Assembly: GCA_024275815.1 (NCBI GenBank)
Contig: JAJRYI010000346.1
Coordinates: forward strand, 1 to 11,620
Source: Actinomycetes bacterium
GTDB taxonomy: Bacteria; Actinomycetota; Acidimicrobiia; Spongiisociales; UBA5794
Length of the DNA stretch: 11,620 bases
Direction of reading: 5' to 3'
Part shown: piece by piece, positions 8,538 through 11,620 of the stretch
Layout of the letters: each line of letters begins with the position of its first letter
Numbering within the stretch: position 1 is the first letter of the stretch
Made by a program: the position numbers and the translations under genes
The notes under the pieces: model-generated
Database searches by the model: none
What the model was told of the DNA's origin: nothing
The model's input: only the letters and a program-made list of their open reading frames with translations

Positions 8538-9272
8538 ATGGCCGAACGTGAATCTGTCGACAGCTTGCCCGACGGCTACGTGCCGCACATCGGTGCAACA
8601 CGCCAGTACATGCGAGACATCATCCTCGGCGTCAACGACGGTCTGGTCTCCACGTTCCTCCTCGTTTCGGGTGTCGTTGGTGGTGGCCTCGATGCCACCG
8701 ACGTTCTCTTGACCGGCATAGCCGGAGCGATCGCCGGAGCGATATCGATGTCGATCGGCGAGTACATCGCCACGAAATCCCAGGAGGAGGTCTTCGAAGC
8801 GGAGCTCTCCCTCGAACGCGAGCATCTCAAGCATCACCGCCAGCACGAGAAGGATCAGCTCAAGGACATGCTCTCGAGCATCGGACTTGAAGGCGACGAC
8901 CTCGACAAGGTCGTCGACATCGTCGATGCAGACGACAACGCGATGCTCAACATGCACGCCGCACTCGAGTTCGGCATCGTCGACACCGAGCGCCGAAACC
9001 CCATTGCGGCCGCCGTCTTCTCCGGCCTGCTCTTCATCTCGGGAGCGATGCCATCCGTTCTCCCGTTCATCTTCGTCGAGGACACCGGCCTCGGCCTCCT
9101 CGCAGCAGGCCTCCTCACCGGAGTAGGGCTCGTCATCGTTGGCGCCGTCAAGACGCTCCATACCGGCAAGAACCCCTTCCTGTCCGCCGCGGAGAACTTT
9201 GCCTTCGGTATGGCGGGTGGGCTTCTCGCCTACGTCGTAGGGCGCATCTTCGACGCCTCGGTCGTTGCCTGA
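8538..9272 (+). CDS. VIT1/CCC1-family Fe2+/Mn2+ transporter
   Basis: A 244-aa protein of the VIT1/CCC1 family, which moves ferrous iron or manganese out of the cytosol (in bacteria, by efflux across the plasma membrane). TM1 holds RDIILGVNDGLVSTF (26-40) with the metal-path Asp; TM2 holds GAISMSIGEYIATKSQ with the conserved Met and Glu. A charged cytoplasmic helical domain follows (EAELSLEREHLKHHRQHEK and onward), rich in Glu and His as expected for the metal-binding domain. Three more helices complete the fold: PIAAAVFSGLLFISGAMPS, GLGLLAAGLLTGVGLVIVGA, and AAENFAFGMAGGLLAYVVG. Five helices and the length match the family. Start at ATG 8538, where homology begins; there is no ribosome binding site, so it is probably leaderless. 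Divergent from the AI-2E gene; its stop lies 9 nt from the convergent cobO stop. Iron versus manganese preference is not decidable here. Confidence 0.92.
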   Translation: MAERESVDSLPDGYVPHIGATRQYMRDIILGVNDGLVSTFLLVSGVVGGGLDATDVLLTGIAGAIAGAISMSIGEYIATKSQEEVFEAELSLEREHLKHHRQHEKDQLKDMLSSIGLEGDDLDKVVDIVDADDNAMLNMHAALEFGIVDTERRNPIAAAVFSGLLFISGAMPSVLPFIFVEDTGLGLLAAGLLTGVGLVIVGAVKTLHTGKNPFLSAAENFAFGMAGGLLAYVVGRIFDASVVA

Positions 9273-9281
9273 GACGTCCTC

Positions 9282-9812
9282 TCAGTAGTCCAGACCCTTT
9301 CGAGCGACTCTCCCTGCATCGAAGGCGTGCTTGACCTTGCGCATCTCCGTCACCGTGTCGGCGATCTCGATCAGCTCGGGAGTTGCATCGCGCCCGGTGA
9401 TGATCACGTTGACGTTGCCGGGCCGCTGCTCGATCACCTCGACGACGTCACCGACCGGTACCCACCCGAACGTCACGGGGTAGGTGGCCTCATCGAGTAT
9501 CACGAGGTCGTACTCTCCAGAACGGATCGCTGCACCAGCCTGCTCCCACGCATCCTGGGCCGCACGCTCGGTCGCTTCCATGTCGTCGGACTCCCAGGTG
9601 AACCCGTCCCCACCCGTTATCCATGTGACACCGAGTTGCTCCGCCATCTTCTTCTCCCCGGTCTGCCACTTGTCCGACTTGATGAACTGGATGACGATCA
9701 CCGTCCATCCCCGGGCAACAGCGCGCAGCATCACACCGAACGCTGAACTCGACTTCCCCTTGCCGTCGCCCGTGTTGACGATGACCATGCCTCTTGTCTC
9801 TGCATCACTCAC
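9282..9812 (-). CDS. cobO: Cob(I)alamin adenosyltransferase, CobO/CobA (BtuR) type
   Basis: A 176-aa ATP:corrinoid adenosyltransferase of the CobO/BtuR type. It attaches the 5'-deoxyadenosyl group to Co(I) corrinoid in the late steps of coenzyme B12 synthesis or salvage, in the cytoplasm. Seen: an N-terminal P-loop variant MVIVNTGDGKGKSSSAFG (9-26), the IQFIKSDKWQTGE segment, YDLVILDEATYPV (Walker-B-like), the VIITGRDA strand, and the C-terminal FDAGRVARKGLDY. Length is normal for the compact actinobacterial form. GTG 9812 is chosen because AGGAG (complement of 9820-9824) lies 7 nt upstream and homology begins a few residues later; the upstream in-frame extension to 9905 is not family-like. 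No other cobalamin gene is in the window and no B12 riboswitch is apparent. Convergent with the VIT gene. Confidence 0.94.
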   Translation of the reverse strand: MSDAETRGMVIVNTGDGKGKSSSAFGVMLRAVARGWTVIVIQFIKSDKWQTGEKKMAEQLGVTWITGGDGFTWESDDMEATERAAQDAWEQAGAAIRSGEYDLVILDEATYPVTFGWVPVGDVVEVIEQRPGNVNVIITGRDATPELIEIADTVTEMRKVKHAFDAGRVARKGLDY

Positions 9813-9852
9813 GGACGTTCTCCTCACTTCGTCGTGACACCGTGCCCGGATC

Positions 9853-9888
9853 ACCGTCGATCTCTGCCGTTCTGATCGAGACAACGGT
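9853..9888 (-). promoter_or_regulatory. Inverted repeat upstream of cobO
   Basis: TCGATC (9857-9862) and GATCGA (9874-9879) are exact inverted arms 11 nt apart; outer arms ACCG (9853-9856) and CGGT (9885-9888) extend the stem to 10 bp with a 5-nt bulge. It lies about 40-75 nt before the cobO GTG in the 162-nt divergent gap. It could be a leader hairpin or an operator. It does not resemble a cobalamin riboswitch. Low confidence, since GATC-rich arms are common in this sequence. Confidence 0.25.
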
Positions 9889-9962
9889 AACGGGACCGCG
9901 TCCAAGGTTTCCTCGTGTGGGCTGAAAGTAGCGTGCCGTGGTCATCAGGACATATCTACCGG

Positions 9963-9968
9963 TATCGT
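9963..9968 (+). promoter_or_regulatory. Candidate -10 element of a leaderless transcript (microprotein gene)
   Basis: TATCGT ends 6 nt before ATG 9975, and the 6-nt spacer CAGAGC has no Shine-Dalgarno. An upstream TGGTCA (9939-9944) at 18 bp is a weak -35 match (4 of 6). The spacing is that of a leaderless actinobacterial promoter. Confidence 0.4.
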
Positions 9969-9974
9969 CAGAGC

Positions 9975-10106
9975 ATGAAAGCTCTTCTTGCAATCGCGGC
10001 GGCACTCGGTGTTGCAGCCCTCGTCGTCGTCGGGTTACGTCGCCAGATCCCGGCTCCTCCCCACCCGGGCGGTACCTGGGAGCCTGCGGACACCTCCCCA
10101 GGATGA
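9975..10106 (+). CDS. Single-pass membrane microprotein (43 aa)
   Basis: A 43-aa protein. An N-terminal hydrophobic helix of about 18 residues (MKALLAIAAALGVAALVVVG) is followed by LRR and a short Pro-rich tail (QIPAPPHPGGTWEPADTSPG). With arginines after the helix it would sit with the tail in the cytoplasm, or it may be an uncleaved signal anchor; no lipobox Cys is seen. No family is recognised. Support for it being real: a well-placed -10 hexamer just upstream, protein-like composition, and a stop that overlaps the ATG of the next gene as ATGA, which is the usual mark of translational coupling. The alternative is that it is merely a leader peptide for the downstream gene. Confidence 0.6.
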   Translation: MKALLAIAAALGVAALVVVGLRRQIPAPPHPGGTWEPADTSPG

Positions 10107-10837
10107 GGATCGCCCTCGACAGCACCCTGGAGGTCGGCGCACGCACGGGTCGCATCCTGCTCGCCGAGGACTCCTTGACGTACCTCGGTCTCATCCAACC
10201 CTCCCAGCGGCACGGTGACCCACGGACGGGTCCTGTCGGCGACCTCTCGACGTTCGACGTCATCGTCTCGGATGGGGCTACTCCTGCTGCCAGCCTCGTC
10301 GCTTCGGCTGCCGTTCATGGCGTGCCGCTCGTGTTGTGGAGCGATGAGCCAACGCTTCATCGCGGATCGGCAGTCGCCCCCGTTGCCGTCGGGGCGAACG
10401 TCGGATCGACCCTCGCCCCGGCATTGATCCATCATCCGGCGGCGGCGATCGAAGAGGCCGATGATGTCACGATCGCCTGGACCGAACCCGGCCCTCCGAG
10501 ACGAAAGGGCAAGACGATCGTCTTCCCCGATCCGGTCGGTGTGTGCTGGGCACGAAAGCGGTCTCGTGGACACTTCGTTGCCTACCGCGATGATGAGTGG
10601 GCGGGCGCCGTCGTCTCGTTGAGCGGTCGCGGTGGCGAGCGGATCGTCGGGGTCGCCGACCTTGCAAGCCACCTCGAAGCGATCACCCTCGCCGCAGTCA
10701 CCCTCGCCGCAGTCGACGGTGCCTACGAGGCCCTCATCCAGGATGCGGCTGAACACGCTGAAGTCGTTCTGGCCAGAGCGATGTCCCTGGAGTTGGATAT
10801 CGCGGTATGGCGGTCCAGTGAACTCGATGCCGGCTGA
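10103..10837 (+). CDS. Hypothetical protein (244 aa)
   Basis: Family not recognised. The 244-aa product is soluble in appearance, with no signal peptide or membrane helix. An alternating alpha/beta pattern is visible: a strand plus helix at about 51-80 (FDVIVSDGATPAASLVASAAVHGVPLVLW) looks like the later part of a Rossmann-type fold, followed by GANVGSTLAPALI and a strand VTIAWTEPG; a classic N-terminal GxGxxG is absent. A C-terminal helical part contains the duplicated pentapeptide TLAAV-TLAAV. A distant NAD(P)-dependent reductase-like fold (dihydrodipicolinate reductase or saccharopine dehydrogenase type) is possible, but this is only an impression. Its ATG overlaps the stop of the membrane microprotein (ATGA), so the two are probably made together; no independent ribosome binding site is clear. 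Its stop lies 28 nt from the convergent DUF3566 gene. Confidence 0.75.
   Translation: MRIALDSTLEVGARTGRILLAEDSLTYLGLIQPSQRHGDPRTGPVGDLSTFDVIVSDGATPAASLVASAAVHGVPLVLWSDEPTLHRGSAVAPVAVGANVGSTLAPALIHHPAAAIEEADDVTIAWTEPGPPRRKGKTIVFPDPVGVCWARKRSRGHFVAYRDDEWAGAVVSLSGRGGERIVGVADLASHLEAITLAAVTLAAVDGAYEALIQDAAEHAEVVLARAMSLELDIAVWRSSELDAG
10683..10712 (+). repeat. 15-bp perfect tandem duplication inside the hypothetical gene
   Basis: TCACCCTCGCCGCAG occurs twice in direct succession (10683-10697 and 10698-10712), giving TLAAV-TLAAV in the protein without a frame change. It appears to be a recent slippage duplication within a helix. Confidence 0.9.
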
Positions 10838-10865
10838 AGTCGCTCGGCAACCGGGCGTCCGCTAG

Positions 10866-11333
10866 CTAGACACCGCTGGTCTGTTCGACAGTCTCTTCCA
10901 CGCTCAGCGTCGACGTCCCTGCACCGTTCGCTGGTACATGGACGACGGGTCGTGGCCGCTGGGGCTCAGTCGTCCTCGGCGCCTCGGGAACCTCCTCGAG
11001 CATGGTCAGTTCGATGCCACCAACGATGTCCGAGATCAGGTTGTAGAGCACTGCAGCAAGCGTGAACGCGGCCGTCGTCACGATGACCCACACGATGGCG
11101 GACATCACAACGACACGGAAGTACAACTCGCCGTCGGGCGTCACGGCGATCGTCAACTGTGCGAAGAGATCGACGAAGGCAGCCGGTATCCCCCTCTGGA
11201 TGGCGATGGACCAAGCGATCCATACGCCAAGGACCCAGACGAGTGCACCGATCGCGTTGAGTGCCAACGAGACCTTCAGTACCGTCCACGGATCGATCTT
11301 GCGGATGATTCGGCGCACACGGCGAACCGACAT
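10866..11333 (-). CDS. DUF3566 domain-containing membrane protein
   Basis: A 155-aa protein with the DUF3566 pattern: basic N-terminus RRVRRIIRKIDPWTVLKVS (4-22), a first membrane helix at about 23-45 (LALNAIGALVWVLGVWIAW), an intervening segment, a second helix at about 79-100 (VVVMSAIVWVIVTTAAFTLA) and the signature AAVLYNLISDIVGGIELTM. A polar tail of about 45 residues follows. Function of the family is unknown, but in actinobacteria it is regularly found just downstream of gyrA, as here. ATG 11333 is chosen over the upstream in-frame ATG at 11402 because a perfect AGGAGG (complement of 11338-11343) lies 4 nt before it and the conserved part starts immediately. It lies 118 nt after the gyrA stop and may have its own promoter. 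Confidence 0.9.
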   Translation of the reverse strand: MSVRRVRRIIRKIDPWTVLKVSLALNAIGALVWVLGVWIAWSIAIQRGIPAAFVDLFAQLTIAVTPDGELYFRVVVMSAIVWVIVTTAAFTLAAVLYNLISDIVGGIELTMLEEVPEAPRTTEPQRPRPVVHVPANGAGTSTLSVEETVEQTSGV

Positions 11334-11354
11334 ACGTCCTCCTTGCCACCAGGC

Positions 11355-11360
11355 AGTGTA
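11355..11360 (-). promoter_or_regulatory. Candidate -10 element for the DUF3566 gene
   Basis: On the minus strand TACACT (TANNNT, 4 of 6 to TATAAT) lies 21 nt before the DUF3566 ATG, and the AGGAGG site sits in between. No clear -35 box is seen. The 118-nt gap to gyrA makes a separate promoter plausible; readthrough from gyrA is the alternative. Confidence 0.3.
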
Positions 11361-11451
11361 CCGAGGGATCCCCATCGGCCCTGCTATTGAGACGTCACCC
11401 ATCGTCGAATCGTTCCCGACGACCGTGCCGTGCTACCGCCGAACTGGGTCC

Positions 11452-11620
11452 CTACTCGTCGTCTTTGGGTGCTATCGCTAGAGCGGAGAGCACCGCGTTG
11501 CCATCGAGGTTCATCACCTTGACTCCCGTCGATGGACGCTTCTGACGTGAGATCGACTTCGCCTCAGCGCGCATGACGATCCCATCGGACGACGTCACGA
11601 CGATCTCGTCACCGGGTGAA
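11452..11620 (-). CDS. gyrA: DNA gyrase subunit A, C-terminal fragment
   Basis: The last 55 codons of a gene entering from the right edge and ending at TAG 11454-11452. The fragment reads SPGDEIVVTSSDGIVMRAEA, then KSISRQKRPSTGVKVMNL and a short acidic tail PKDDE. It matches the last blade of the GyrA C-terminal beta-pinwheel, where each blade has GDE(I)-(V/L)-T-x-x-G-x-x-(I/M)-R followed by a basic turn and the R-x-T/S-x-GV-x-(L/V)-(M/I)-x-L motif. This domain wraps DNA around the gyrase complex. ParC would be the alternative, but the adjacent DUF3566 gene is the usual actinobacterial gyrA neighbour. The catalytic tyrosine domain lies outside the window. Confidence 0.88.
   Translation of the reverse strand, partial: SPGDEIVVTSSDGIVMRAEAKSISRQKRPSTGVKVMNLDGNAVLSALAIAPKDDE

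Noticed and set aside
8451..9161. 236-residue N-terminal extension of the AI-2E transporter
   Set aside because: The extension is the antisense of the VIT1/CCC1 gene and is highly acidic and non-homologous; the transporter starts at 8450.
9813..9974. Cobalamin riboswitch upstream of cobO
   Set aside because: Looked for the B12-box and the GCCACTG-like core; neither is present, and the leader is short.

Overview
The window reads as a high-GC (roughly 60-65% by eye) actinobacterial chromosome segment. The strongest taxonomic cues are the 3' end of gyrA followed on the same strand by a DUF3566 membrane protein, a pairing typical of Actinobacteria, together with strong AGGAGG-type ribosome binding sites and several genes that look leaderless (a TANNNT -10 hexamer 6-7 nt before ATG). 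A class such as Acidimicrobiia is possible, but the sequence alone does not fix it. I see no mobile element, phage, CRISPR array or RNA gene.

Layout. A small membrane protein leaves the window on the left edge (1-230, minus). Divergent from it is a plus-strand series: a DUF1684 protein (325-834), a two-helix membrane microprotein (857-1018), and an AhpD/carboxymuconolactone-decarboxylase-like peroxidase that crosses an in-frame TGA (1039-2022). Acetyl-CoA synthetase (2111-4066) follows, then a 34-bp perfect palindrome and a serine carboxypeptidase-like S10 hydrolase without a signal peptide (4135-5643). On the minus strand, an AI-2E/PerM-family transporter (7194-8450) overlaps by 4 nt a phytoene-desaturase-like FAD oxidoreductase (5653-7197). 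A VIT1/CCC1-type metal transporter (8538-9272) is divergent from the AI-2E gene and convergent with cobO (9282-9812, minus). Divergent from cobO is a 43-aa membrane microprotein (9975-10106) overlapping by 4 nt an unrecognised 244-aa protein (10103-10837). DUF3566 (10866-11333) and the gyrA 3' end (11452-11620), both minus, close the window.

Main result. The TGA at 1675-1677 sits in the second position of a C-x-x-C-type redox motif (Cys210-Phe-Tyr-TGA213). It is followed in the same frame by the catalytic His and the rest of the AhpD fold, up to a TAG at 2020-2022. Right after the TGA lies a long hairpin with a GGAU apical loop starting 17 nt downstream, which matches the geometry of a bacterial SECIS element. 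The gene is best read as one selenoprotein (CxxU AhpD-like), not as two ORFs or a pseudogene. AhpD-like selenoproteins are known from marine metagenomes, so the family is not new; the two-module architecture with a degenerate first half and the local gene set deserve attention.

The remaining genes are mostly housekeeping or metabolic: acetate activation, cobalamin adenosylation, metal transport, carotenoid/retinoid-type redox, peptidase, gyrase. Apart from the local operons no single pathway links them. No stretch over 300 bases lacks a gene; the largest gap is about 160 nt, between cobO and the microprotein.
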